A stretch of 61,926 nucleotides of DNA from Oscillospiraceae bacterium. Lineage in GTDB: Bacteria; Bacillota; Clostridia; Oscillospirales; UBA929. Location: positions 1-61,926 of the forward strand of contig JAIRUW010000043.1 of the NCBI GenBank assembly GCA_031254195.1, read 5' to 3'. This document shows positions 39,269 to 47,480 of this stretch, piece by piece (position 1 is the stretch's first letter; each line of letters begins with the position of its first letter). Both the position numbers and the translations under genes were made by a program. Below the pieces are notes generated by a model that was given only the letters and a program-made list of their open reading frames with translations, was not told the DNA's origin and did no database searches.

Positions 39269-40360
39269 ATGCCTGACAAAAAAGAGAAAAAAATAGAGTT
39301 CGAGCAGAAGCAGCGCGCCAATACAGGCTGCCTGCGGGGCGTCCTCTATTTCTTATTCATCTGCGGCGTGTCGCTGGGTTTGGCGGTCTTCGGCTGGAAC
39401 TGCGTCAATGACGTGCTGGCGCTGAATAAACCGGACAGCGATGTAGCCGTCTCGATATCGGAGGATTTCACCATACGCGAGCTGTCCCGCGAGCTTGCCG
39501 AGCTGGGCGTCATCAACCAGCCCTGGCTCTTTACCCTTTTTTGCAATTATTCCAAAGCCGAGGAGAAGATCGAGCCGGGGGACTATGTCATCAGCAGCCG
39601 CCTCGATTATAACGCCATCGTCAAGAGCTTCGTCATCATCCCCGAGCGGGGCGAGGTAACAGTGCGCGTCACGGAGGGCAAGACCCTGATGGAGACGCTC
39701 ACCCTGATTGCGGAGCAGGGGGTGAGCAGCCTGGACAACCTAGTCCGCGCCGCCGACGAGGAGGAGTTCAATTTCTCCTTCCTTGAGGATCTGCCGATGG
39801 AGCCGGGACGGCTGGAGGGCTACCTCTACCCCGATACCTATGTTTTTTTCACCGACGCCGGTGCGCGCTCCATCCTGCTGAGGTTCCTCAACAACTTTAA
39901 CCTCAAGCTGACGCGCACAATGCGTGAGCGCCTCGAAGCCATTGACTACGACCTCAACGAGATACTGACCATCGCCTCGCTCATCCAAATGGAAGCGGCC
40001 GGCGCGGGGGAGATGAAAGATATATCCTCCGTCATCTGGAACCGCCTCAGCAGCAACAGTATGCGCAAATTGGAAATCGACGCCACATCGGTTTACCTGA
40101 TCGGAAAAGAAAACGTGTCCTCGGCGGCCGACGTCATGGCGGGCAGGGAAATCGACAGCCCATACAACACGTTTTTATACGAAGGCCTGCCGCCCGGGCC
40201 TATCTGCTCGCCCAGCATCGACGCCATCCGGGCCGCGCTCTATCCGTCCACAACAAAGTATTATTACTATGCTCTGCACGTAGACCGCACACACCGGTTT
40301 TTCAATACGGAAAGCGAATTTGCACGGTTTATCAGAAGCAGTGATTCTGCCAGTTTCTAG
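39269..40360 (+). CDS. mltG: Endolytic murein transglycosylase MltG (YceG-like)
   Basis: 363 aa with a short cytoplasmic N-terminus, one membrane helix at about 29-50, a LysM-like region and the YceG domain (about 150-355). MltG cuts nascent glycan strands. The active-site segment reads IASLIQMEAAG; many homologues have Glu at the position of this Gln, while the second Glu is kept. YPDTYVFF, IDATSVY and LPPGPICSP complete the domain. Confidence 0.93.
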   Translation: MPDKKEKKIEFEQKQRANTGCLRGVLYFLFICGVSLGLAVFGWNCVNDVLALNKPDSDVAVSISEDFTIRELSRELAELGVINQPWLFTLFCNYSKAEEKIEPGDYVISSRLDYNAIVKSFVIIPERGEVTVRVTEGKTLMETLTLIAEQGVSSLDNLVRAADEEEFNFSFLEDLPMEPGRLEGYLYPDTYVFFTDAGARSILLRFLNNFNLKLTRTMRERLEAIDYDLNEILTIASLIQMEAAGAGEMKDISSVIWNRLSSNSMRKLEIDATSVYLIGKENVSSAADVMAGREIDSPYNTFLYEGLPPGPICSPSIDAIRAALYPSTTKYYYYALHVDRTHRFFNTESEFARFIRSSDSASF

Positions 40361-40398
40361 GCGGCGGCGCGCCGTTGCGAAAGAAAGGATTGACACCT

Positions 40399-42996
40399 GT
40401 GAAGAAAATAGGGCTCAATGAGATACGCGAGAAATACCTCGCTTTCTTTGAATCCAAAGACCACCTGCGGCAGCCGTCCTTCTCCCTCGTCCCCGACGCG
40501 GGGGATGCGTCGCTGCTGCTGGTCAACTCCGGCATGGCGCCGCTCAAGCCTTACTTTTCCGGCGAGGCCAAACCGCCGCACAAGCGGATGACCTCCTGCC
40601 AGAAGTGCGTCCGCGTCATCGACATCGAGCAGGTGGGCAAGACCGACCGCCACTGCACCTTCTTTGAGATGCTGGGGCACTTCTCCTTCGGCGACTATTT
40701 CAAGCGTGAGGCCATCACATGGACATGGGAGTTTTTTACGAGCGTGATGGGCATCGACCCGTCTCTGCTCTACTGCTCCGTCTATCTCGACGACGACGAG
40801 GCGTGGGACATTTGGACAAAGGAAATCGGCATCCCCGAGTCCCACATGGCGCGGCTGGGCAAGGAGGACAACTTCTGGGACGTCGGTTCCGGCCCCTGCG
40901 GCCCATGCTCCGAAATCTATTTCGACCGCGGCGCGGAAAACGGCTGCGGCAGACCCGGCTGCATGGTAGGCTGTGACTGCGACCGCTTTGTAGAGGTGGG
41001 CAACAACGTCTTCACACAGTTCAACAACGACGGGCAGGGCAACTACACCCCCCTGGCGCAGAAAAACATTGACTTTGGTATGGGGCTGGAGCGTTTGGCC
41101 TGCGTCATACAGGGCGCGGACAGCGTTTTCGAGGTGGACACCATCACCCGTATCCGCCAGCATGTGAGTGAGATTTCCGGCATCCGGTACAAGCAGTCGG
41201 AGAAGTTTGACGTCTCTCTGCGCATCGTCACAGACCACATCCGTTCCACCGTCATGCTGATCTGCGACGGCGTACAGCCCTCCAACGAAAAGCGCGGCTA
41301 CGTATTGCGCCGCCTGTTGCGCCGCGCCGCCCGCCACGGCAGGTTGCTGGGTATCACCAAGCCGTTTCTGTGCGATTTGGCCGAAACGGTCATTGAGGAG
41401 AGCGCGGCGGCATACCCCGAACTGCGGCGGCGTGCCGAGACGATCAAAACAGTCATCCGCATTGAGGAGGAGCGCTTCTCCAAGACGATCGACGCGGGGC
41501 TCACGCTGCTACGCGACGAGATGAAAAAAATGCAGGACAAGGTTTTCAAAGGCGAACCGGCCTTCATGCTCTACGACACCTACGGCTTTCCGATTGACCT
41601 GACTTTAGAGATTTTAGAGGAGGAGAGCCTGGCCCTCGACCGGGAACGCTTTGACGCGTTGATGGAAGAACAGCGGCAAAAGGCCCGCGCCGCCCGCGCC
41701 GAGCTGGGCATCTCCGGCTGGACGAAGCTCGACTTGGGGCTGGACAAAGAGGTCACAACCGAGTTTGTGGGGTATAATACGCTTTCCTGCGAAGCAGTTG
41801 TGCTCGCCGCCACGGAGAATGTTCTGGTGCTGGACAAGACCCCGTTTTACGCCGAAAGCGGCGGCCAGTGCGCCGATACCGGCAGCGTGACGCTGCACCC
41901 CGTGTCCGCTCCGGCGGGGATGTTTAGAGTGGATGATGTAAAAAAGACGCCGGACGGTAAGGTTCTGCATATCGGCGAAGTGCTGGAAGGGGAGTTCCGC
42001 GCGGGGCAGCCCGTCACCGCGTCGGTGGACGCGGCGCGGCGCGCCGCCGTCACGCGTGCCCACAGCGCGACGCACCTGCTACAGCGGGCACTGCGCGATT
42101 TTCTGGGCGACCACGTCGAACAGGCAGGCTCGCAGGTGGAGCCGGATCGCCTTCGCTTCGACTATACCCACTTCACCGCCCCCGCGCCGGACCTGCTGGC
42201 CAAAGTCAGTCTGGAGGTCAACCGCCAGATACTGCAAGGCCATGCCGTTACGGTTGAAATGATGACGCAGGAACAGGCGAAGGAGAAAGGCGCTCTGGCG
42301 TTGTTTTCGGAGAAATACGGCGATACTGTGCGCGTCGTGACGATGGGCGGGGACTACAGCATGGAGCTGTGCGGCGGCACGCATGTGCGCAACGCCGCTA
42401 TGGCCGGTTCCTTCCGTATCCTTTCAGAGAGCTCCATCGCCGCGGGCGTCAGGCGGATCGAAGCCGTCACCGGCCTTGCGTCCGTAGAGCTGGCTGAGCA
42501 GTTCGAGGCGCGGCTGCGCGGCGCGGCGGCTGTGCTAAAGACCACGCCCGCCGAACTCTTCGACCGCGCCACGGCAATGATGGCCGAGCATAAGCGCGTT
42601 CAGAAGGAGCTGCTGCATTTACGGCACGAGCTGGCCGGAGGCTTAGTTGATTCTCTGCTGGAGAATGCCTGTGAAGTAAACGGCTTTACATTGATAACGG
42701 CGCAAAACCCCGATACGGCGTCCCTGCGCGAAACGGGCGAAGCGCTGCGCGATAAGAAAACAAATGCCGTCGCCGTCCTGTACGCGAGGGAAGAAGGCAA
42801 GCTGACCTTCTGCGCCGCCTGCGGCGCGGACGCGGTCAAGCGCGGCGCCAAGGCGGGGGAAATCGTCAAAGCGGTCGCGTCCCTCTGCGGCGGAAGCGGC
42901 GGCGGCAGACCGGATATAGCGATGGGCGGCGGGACAGACAGGAGCAAGCTGGAAGAAGCGTTTGAGACAGTGAAGAGCCTCATATCTGGCATATAG
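40399..42996 (+). CDS. alaS: Alanyl-tRNA synthetase
   Basis: Class II synthetase of 865 aa charging tRNA-Ala. Motif 1 to 3 of the aminoacylation core span residues 1-430; the editing domain has HSATHLLQRAL near 560 and the C-terminal half of the metal site MELCGGTHV near 660; a C-Ala domain closes the protein with a Gly-rich GGSGGGRPD segment. I chose GTG 40399, 9 nt after AAAGGA; TTG 40375 upstream lacks a good site. No T-box precedes it, as the gap to mltG is only 38 nt. Confidence 0.95.
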   Translation: MKKIGLNEIREKYLAFFESKDHLRQPSFSLVPDAGDASLLLVNSGMAPLKPYFSGEAKPPHKRMTSCQKCVRVIDIEQVGKTDRHCTFFEMLGHFSFGDYFKREAITWTWEFFTSVMGIDPSLLYCSVYLDDDEAWDIWTKEIGIPESHMARLGKEDNFWDVGSGPCGPCSEIYFDRGAENGCGRPGCMVGCDCDRFVEVGNNVFTQFNNDGQGNYTPLAQKNIDFGMGLERLACVIQGADSVFEVDTITRIRQHVSEISGIRYKQSEKFDVSLRIVTDHIRSTVMLICDGVQPSNEKRGYVLRRLLRRAARHGRLLGITKPFLCDLAETVIEESAAAYPELRRRAETIKTVIRIEEERFSKTIDAGLTLLRDEMKKMQDKVFKGEPAFMLYDTYGFPIDLTLEILEEESLALDRERFDALMEEQRQKARAARAELGISGWTKLDLGLDKEVTTEFVGYNTLSCEAVVLAATENVLVLDKTPFYAESGGQCADTGSVTLHPVSAPAGMFRVDDVKKTPDGKVLHIGEVLEGEFRAGQPVTASVDAARRAAVTRAHSATHLLQRALRDFLGDHVEQAGSQVEPDRLRFDYTHFTAPAPDLLAKVSLEVNRQILQGHAVTVEMMTQEQAKEKGALALFSEKYGDTVRVVTMGGDYSMELCGGTHVRNAAMAGSFRILSESSIAAGVRRIEAVTGLASVELAEQFEARLRGAAAVLKTTPAELFDRATAMMAEHKRVQKELLHLRHELAGGLVDSLLENACEVNGFTLITAQNPDTASLRETGEALRDKKTNAVAVLYAREEGKLTFCAACGADAVKRGAKAGEIVKAVASLCGGSGGGRPDIAMGGGTDRSKLEEAFETVKSLISGI

Positions 42997-43011
42997 GGGC
43001 GGCCGCCCCTA
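42994..43011. repeat. 18-bp perfect palindrome between alaS and HIT gene
   Basis: TAGGGGCGGCCGCCCCTA is a perfect palindrome that begins within the alaS stop codon. It lacks a T-tract, so it is more like a dispersed intergenic repeat or mRNA-stabilising stem than a terminator. Confidence 0.6.
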
Positions 43012-43030
43012 CGGAGAAAGGATGACAGGG

Positions 43031-43345
43031 ATGAATTGCATCTTTTGCAAAATCATCGAAGGGTCAATCCCTTCGGCAATGGTCTATCAGGACGACAAGC
43101 TCGTCGCGTTCAACGACATCAACCCGGCGGCCCCTGTTCATGTGTTAATCGTACCGCGTGAGCACATCGCAAGCGCGGCCGCCGTCACAGACGCGCACGC
43201 GGGGCTGATGGGGCATATCTGGGCGACGATTCCCAAGATCGCCGCCAAACTCGGTATACAGGACAACTTCCGCGTCATTACCAATTCAGGCGGGGAAGCG
43301 GGGCAGACGGTATTTCATTTGCACTTTCACTTGCAATCCCCATAA
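43031..43345 (+). CDS. HIT family (HINT-like) nucleotide hydrolase
   Basis: 104-aa histidine triad protein. CIFCKIIEG at the start supplies zinc-binding cysteines, and the triad is HLHFHL near the C-terminus; HINT enzymes hydrolyse purine nucleoside phosphoramidates. The protein stops soon after the triad, a little short. ATG 43031 gives the standard MNCIFC start and lies 9 nt from GGAGAAAGG; ATG 43022 is too close to that site. Confidence 0.92.
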   Translation: MNCIFCKIIEGSIPSAMVYQDDKLVAFNDINPAAPVHVLIVPREHIASAAAVTDAHAGLMGHIWATIPKIAAKLGIQDNFRVITNSGGEAGQTVFHLHFHLQSP

Positions 43346-43359
43346 ACAGGCGTTATAAT
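43331..43359 (+). promoter_or_regulatory. Strong candidate promoter for yajC and the SCIFF locus
   Basis: TTGCAA (43331-43336) and a perfect TATAAT (43354-43359) are 17 bp apart, partly inside the end of the HIT gene. Transcription would start near 43366, 22 nt before yajC. Confidence 0.65.
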
Positions 43360-43387
43360 AGACAGGCTTACGATGGGAGGTGAACCT

Positions 43388-43783
43388 ATGAAATTGGCGA
43401 AAGGGCTGTATAAAGCCTTAATCGTATCGCTGGCGGTTGCCATGCTGCTCGGAGCCGCGCCTTTCGCGCTGGCGGAAGGAGGAGGCGACCCCGCCGAGAC
43501 CCCCGGTATGCTGACGATGTTTTCCTCGCTCTTTATGTTTATCCCTCTGATAGCCGTCTTTTACTTCTTAATCATCCGGCCGGAGAGCAAACGCAAGAAA
43601 GCGGCGGCCAAGCTCCGCGATGATCTGATCGTCTCCGACGAGGTGACGACAGTCGGCGGTATCGTCGGCAAGGTCGTGCAAATAAAGGACGACAAAATCA
43701 CCATCGAAACCAGCGCCGAGCGCACCCGCATCACCGTCCTGCGCGGCGCCATATCGTCCAAGGGTGAGAAAATTTCGGACTAA
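43388..43783 (+). CDS. yajC: Preprotein translocase subunit YajC with extended N-terminus
   Basis: 131 aa. The conserved core is a single membrane helix (about 43-63), IIRPESKRKKA, then a small beta domain with DEVTTVGGIVGKV. Before it lies an extra N-terminal signal-peptide-like helix (about 8-28, ending in FALAE) and a Gly/Glu linker not found in classic YajC. YajC accompanies SecDF. GGGAGGTGA precedes ATG 43388; an upstream ATG at 43373 overlaps that site. Confidence 0.9.
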   Translation: MKLAKGLYKALIVSLAVAMLLGAAPFALAEGGGDPAETPGMLTMFSSLFMFIPLIAVFYFLIIRPESKRKKAAAKLRDDLIVSDEVTTVGGIVGKVVQIKDDKITIETSAERTRITVLRGAISSKGEKISD

Positions 43784-43855
43784 CCCAGAGCTTGCCCGCA
43801 TACAATTGTGGCATAGAACCATGCCGGGCGTACGCTTGGCGTTAGGGGGATTACT

Positions 43856-44245
43856 ATGCCGCAAAAAGAAGAGGCCAAAGGGACCGCCCGCCTTGTCCTC
43901 AAGTGCGCGCTGTTCGCGATGGCCGTGACCGCCGCTCTGTTAGCGCTGGCGTCGCTGTTGGTCACAGGGGGTCTGCTGGCCCCTGAACACTCGATTGCCG
44001 CCGTGCTGCTGGCCGAGGTCATCGGGGCGTTTGCCGGAGGGCGGATCGCCTCGCGGAAAGCGGCAAGCCGCAAGCTGGCCACCGCCGCGCTGACCGGGCT
44101 GTGCCTCTTCCTCATCCTTCTGGTCGCGGGGCTGCTGTTCGCGTTCCCGCCCGCGCGGCACGGCTTGCTCATCCTTCCCGCGGCGGTGCTTCCGGCACTG
44201 CTGGGGGGACTGCAAAGGCCCAAACGGGCTTCTTTGCGAAGATAG
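43856..44245 (+). CDS. TIGR04086 family membrane protein
   Basis: 129 aa with four membrane helices (about 16-38, 43-63, 73-97, 103-122). The family is unnamed and regularly found between yajC and the SCIFF gene in Clostridia, which is the case here. The role is unknown. The 70 bp before it hold a GGCAT/ATGCC inverted repeat (43810-43825) but no terminator T-tract. Confidence 0.8.
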   Translation: MPQKEEAKGTARLVLKCALFAMAVTAALLALASLLVTGGLLAPEHSIAAVLLAEVIGAFAGGRIASRKAASRKLATAALTGLCLFLILLVAGLLFAFPPARHGLLILPAAVLPALLGGLQRPKRASLRR

Positions 44246-44266
44246 TGTTACGAAAGGGTGTTTTTT

Positions 44267-44458
44267 GTGAAACACATCAAAACGATCAACCGCGCGACGC
44301 AGAAGCAGAGCGTGCCGCACGGCGGCTGCGGCGAATGCCGCACCTCCTGCCAGTCGGCCTGTAAAACCTCCTGTACCGTCGCCAACCAAAAGTGCGAACG
44401 GCCGCAAGCCGCCGCCCTCGCGGAGATCAAACAGGCCACAGGCCGGACGCTCGCCTGA
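44267..44458 (+). CDS. scfA: SCIFF ranthipeptide precursor (six cysteines in forty-five)
   Basis: 63-aa ribosomally made peptide precursor. The N-terminal MKHIKTIN leader and the Cys-rich core with cysteines at 21, 24, 28, 32, 36 and 43 match SCIFF, whose partner enzyme makes thioether bridges from Cys to Thr or other residues. The start is GTG 44267, 8 nt after AAAGGG; GTG 44258 is too close to that site. Most SCIFF peptides end soon after the sixth Cys, but here about 20 further residues, Ala-rich and helical in character, follow. The gene is 1 bp from its maturase. Confidence 0.93.
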   Translation: MKHIKTINRATQKQSVPHGGCGECRTSCQSACKTSCTVANQKCERPQAAALAEIKQATGRTLA

Positions 44459-44459
44459 A

Positions 44460-45737
44460 ATGATCCACGCGTATGAACTGCACGGGCGAACCATTCTCTT
44501 AGACGTAGAGAGCGGCGCGGTACATGAATTGGACCGCGCCGCTTTTGACGCGCTTTCCATACCGCCGGAACGGCATACATCCGAACAGGCGGAGGCGTGG
44601 AGGGAACTGCAAGCCCTGAAAGCGGACGGGCTGCTGTTCACCGAGCCGGACCCGGAGCCTATAGCGGCGCGGAGTGCGGACCTGCCGCTCAAGGCGCTCT
44701 GTATGCACGTGTCGCACGACTGTAACCTGCGCTGCCGCTATTGCTTTGCCGGGACGGGCGACTTCGGGACGGGCCGCCGGGCCGTCATGCCGCCGCGTGT
44801 TGCGGAACAGGCTATTGAGTACCTTTTGGCGCGGTGCGGCGGGCGGGTGAACTTGGAGGTAGACTTTTTCGGCGGCGAGCCGCTGATGGCGCTCGACACC
44901 GTCAAGCACACGGTGGAGTACGCGAAGAAAGCCGCGCCGGATAAAAACTGGCGCTTCACCCTGACCACGAACGGCGTGCTGCTGGACGAGGATACGGTCG
45001 CGTACCTCAACCGCGAGATGGACAACCTCGTCCTTTCGCTGGACGGGCGGAAAGAAGTCAACGACGGGCACCGCGGCAAATCGTACGACCTGCTTCTTCC
45101 CAAGTACAAGAGGGTCCTTGAAACGCGGACGGGGGACTACTACGTGCGCGGTACATACACCAACCAAAACCTCGATTTCACCGAAGACGTCCTCCACCTC
45201 GCCTCGCTGGGGTTTGCCAATATCTCATTAGAGCCGGCCGTACTGCCGCCCGGACACCCACTGGCGCTGACGGAGGGGAATCTGCCGGCCCTATGCGCGG
45301 AGTATGAAAAGCTGTGCGGGACGATGGCCGGAGGCGTGGACTTCTCCTTCTTCCATTTCAACGTAGACCTGTCGCAAGGCCCTTGCGTCTATAAACGACT
45401 GCGCGGGTGCGGCGCGGGGGTGGAGTACGCCGCCGTCACGCCGGAAGGGGACGTATACCCCTGCCACCAGTTTGTGGGGCGGGAGGAATTTCAACTGGGC
45501 AGTGTTCTGGACGGCAGTTTTTCGCAAGAAGTCTCGTCCCGTTTTAAGATGCTGGACGCCCATTCCCGTGAGGACTGCCGGAACTGCTGGGCCAAATATT
45601 TCTGCGGCGGGGGGTGCGCCGCCGCCAATTTAACGGTCAACGGCGACATATTGAAGCCGGACAGCTTAGGTTGTGAGCTTGCCAAAAAACGGCTCTCTTG
45701 TGCAATATACCTAAAAACCGTTCAAATGTGCGATTAG
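44460..45737 (+). CDS. scfB: SCIFF maturase, radical SAM/SPASM thioether synthase
   Basis: 425 aa. A peptide-binding N-terminal region (about 1-70) precedes the radical SAM domain with the cluster motif C88-NLR-C92-RY-C95. The SPASM C-terminal domain has CGAG, YPCHQF, CRNCW, KYFCGGGC and two further Cys, enough for two auxiliary 4Fe-4S clusters. It cross-links SCIFF cysteines. The call is firm from motif layout and the adjacent precursor. Confidence 0.95.
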   Translation: MIHAYELHGRTILLDVESGAVHELDRAAFDALSIPPERHTSEQAEAWRELQALKADGLLFTEPDPEPIAARSADLPLKALCMHVSHDCNLRCRYCFAGTGDFGTGRRAVMPPRVAEQAIEYLLARCGGRVNLEVDFFGGEPLMALDTVKHTVEYAKKAAPDKNWRFTLTTNGVLLDEDTVAYLNREMDNLVLSLDGRKEVNDGHRGKSYDLLLPKYKRVLETRTGDYYVRGTYTNQNLDFTEDVLHLASLGFANISLEPAVLPPGHPLALTEGNLPALCAEYEKLCGTMAGGVDFSFFHFNVDLSQGPCVYKRLRGCGAGVEYAAVTPEGDVYPCHQFVGREEFQLGSVLDGSFSQEVSSRFKMLDAHSREDCRNCWAKYFCGGGCAAANLTVNGDILKPDSLGCELAKKRLSCAIYLKTVQMCD

Positions 45738-45760
45738 CGTCCACTTGTATGGATAATATT

Positions 45761-45795
45761 AACAGGCGGGACGAATCCCGCCTGTTATTTTCATT
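45761..45795 (+). terminator. Intrinsic terminator after scfB
   Basis: A perfect 11-bp stem (45761-45771 with 45776-45786) closed by a CGAA tetraloop is followed by ATTTTCATTT, 24 bp after the scfB stop. Confidence 0.85.
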
Positions 45796-45922
45796 TCCGC
45801 CACATGTGCGACCGGCCTGCTAAAGGAAGCACCATATCTTGACGGGCCGCGGGAACGGAAAGGGCGGGGAAGGGCCGTGGTTTCGAGGTTGACATAATAC
45901 CGTTTACATAACAATTGGGCAT

Positions 45923-45942
45923 AATAACAAACTTGTGTTATT
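45923..45942. promoter_or_regulatory. Inverted repeat upstream of the proC promoter
   Basis: AATAACA and TGTTATT, 7-bp arms separated by 6 bp, end 13 bp before the -35 box. It is a possible operator; no regulator can be named. The rest of the 45796-45920 stretch shows nothing recognisable. Confidence 0.35.
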
Positions 45943-45955
45943 TTGGGTTTGCTTC

Positions 45956-45984
45956 TTGTCTTTTCCCGTTATTTCCCGTACAAT
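45956..45984 (+). promoter_or_regulatory. Housekeeping promoter for proC
   Basis: TTGTCT (45956-45961) and TACAAT (45979-45984, 5 of 6) are spaced exactly 17 bp. Predicted transcription starts near 45991, about 24 nt before proC. Confidence 0.6.
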
Positions 45985-46014
45985 AGAAAGGCACATATAG
46001 AAAAGGGGGAAAAG

Positions 46015-46830
46015 ATGGAAGGCTCAATGCGATTGGGTTCGATTGGCGCGGGCCATATGGGCGGCGCTATTTTACAGGCCGTGCTGGACACGGGGCTATT
46101 CACGCCGCAGAGGGTACATATCTCCTCGCCGGTACCCTCGGAGCTGGAGCCGTATGCCAAACGCGGGTGCCGGACAAACCGGGACAATGTGGAGACCGCC
46201 CGGAACGCCGACCTCATCCTCTTAGCCGTCCGCCCACATCAGATTCAGGACGTCCTTAAGGAGATCGCAGCCGAGACGGAGTGGAAATGCGTGCTCTCGA
46301 TTGCCGCGGGCGTGACGGTCGCTTCTATCAAGGAGTCCCTTCCCAACAGCGTGGCTGTGCTCCGCGCTATGCCGAACCTCCCGCTGGCTTATGGGTCGGG
46401 CGCCACGGTGATGGCGATCCCCGGGCGGGACGTACCTAACCGGTTTTTCGACATGACGGTCAATATGTTCAAGAGCGCCGGGAAAGTGGTATACCTGAAG
46501 GAAGAGCTCATCAACGCCGCCACGGCGCTGGGCGGCAGCGCGGTCGCCTACTTCTTCCGCATGGCGTCCGTGATGGCCGGATGGGCGGAGCAAAACGGCA
46601 TCCATCCTTATGAAGCGCTGCAAATCATCAACCAGTCCATGGCCGGCGCATCCGAAATGCTGACGCGGTCGGAGAAGACGCCTAGCGAGCTGGCTTCCGG
46701 CGTCGCCGTACCGGGCGGCACGACCGAAGCGGCGTTTCAGGCATTTGATCAGGCGGGCTTTGATGAGGCATTGATTGCCGGGATGAACGCCTGCCGGGAC
46801 CGTGGTATAGAGCTTGTCTCTTCTTCATAG
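46015..46830 (+). CDS. proC: Pyrroline-5-carboxylate reductase
   Basis: Last enzyme of proline synthesis, 271 aa. The N-terminal Rossmann motif is LGSIGAGHMGGAI; the C-terminal signature covers GVAVPGGTTEAA near residue 235. ATG 46015 lies 4 nt after AAGGGGGA and matches the family N-terminus; ATG 46027 is a possible alternative. Confidence 0.95.
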   Translation: MEGSMRLGSIGAGHMGGAILQAVLDTGLFTPQRVHISSPVPSELEPYAKRGCRTNRDNVETARNADLILLAVRPHQIQDVLKEIAAETEWKCVLSIAAGVTVASIKESLPNSVAVLRAMPNLPLAYGSGATVMAIPGRDVPNRFFDMTVNMFKSAGKVVYLKEELINAATALGGSAVAYFFRMASVMAGWAEQNGIHPYEALQIINQSMAGASEMLTRSEKTPSELASGVAVPGGTTEAAFQAFDQAGFDEALIAGMNACRDRGIELVSSS

Positions 46831-46852
46831 GATTCCCTAAGGAGGGATTTCC

Positions 46853-47452
46853 ATGGAAGACAAGCAACGCAAACCATTATCATCGTATTCCATCGCGCTG
46901 GGCATAGTCGCCCTCGCTTTCCTCATCGGCGTCACAGGCGGCTGTCTGGTGTCCGTGCAAGGCGGAGCGGCGGCAGACGGGGCCGTTGCGGAATACCTGT
47001 CTCCGCTGGCGCAAAGCGCCGTGCCGAGACCCTCGGTTAGCCGGACGCTGATTAGCGCCGTTCTCTATCCGGCCCTCTGCTTTGCTTTCGGCTTTGCCAT
47101 CCCCGGCGTTGCCCTGATTCCGCTTACCGTCTGCGCGCGGGGCTTTTTTCTGGCTTATGCCGCCGCCTCCTGCGCCCGCGTGTTCGGCGCGGCCGGCGGG
47201 ACGCTCTTGTCCCTCTCCCTATTTGGGCTGCCATTGCTATTAAGCCTGCCCTGCCTCTTTTGGCTCGGGGCGCACGGGCTGCTGGGCAGTCATTCGCTCC
47301 TCAGGTCGGCGATGAGGAAACCGGCCGCCCCTATCAAGGTAAAAGAAGAGTTTTTCCGTTTCGGTATGGCCCTCTGCGCGCTGGCCGCCTCGGCCGCCGT
47401 TGAGATATATGTATCCCCCCTGCTTGCGACCCTTGTGGCCGCAACGCTATAG
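46853..47452 (+). CDS. spoIIM: SpoIIM-like membrane protein
   Basis: 199 aa with about five hydrophobic segments (roughly 13-33, 60-82, 86-108, 113-140, 168-195). The size, helix pattern and position just before xerD agree with the stage II sporulation protein M family (DUF95), which helps drive engulfment; in Bacillus spoIIM is also close to xerD. No sequence motif is decisive, so the assignment leans on context. AAGGAGGGA precedes the start. Confidence 0.6.
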   Translation: MEDKQRKPLSSYSIALGIVALAFLIGVTGGCLVSVQGGAAADGAVAEYLSPLAQSAVPRPSVSRTLISAVLYPALCFAFGFAIPGVALIPLTVCARGFFLAYAAASCARVFGAAGGTLLSLSLFGLPLLLSLPCLFWLGAHGLLGSHSLLRSAMRKPAAPIKVKEEFFRFGMALCALAASAAVEIYVSPLLATLVAATL

Positions 47453-47480
47453 AAATCCAATGAGAAGGTGGAACCCAGCC

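Noticed and set aside
45796..45920. Possible small RNA or tRNA between scfB and proC
   Set aside because: No tRNA arms, no terminator after it and no convincing promoter; TTGACA at about 45890 has no -10 box at proper spacing.
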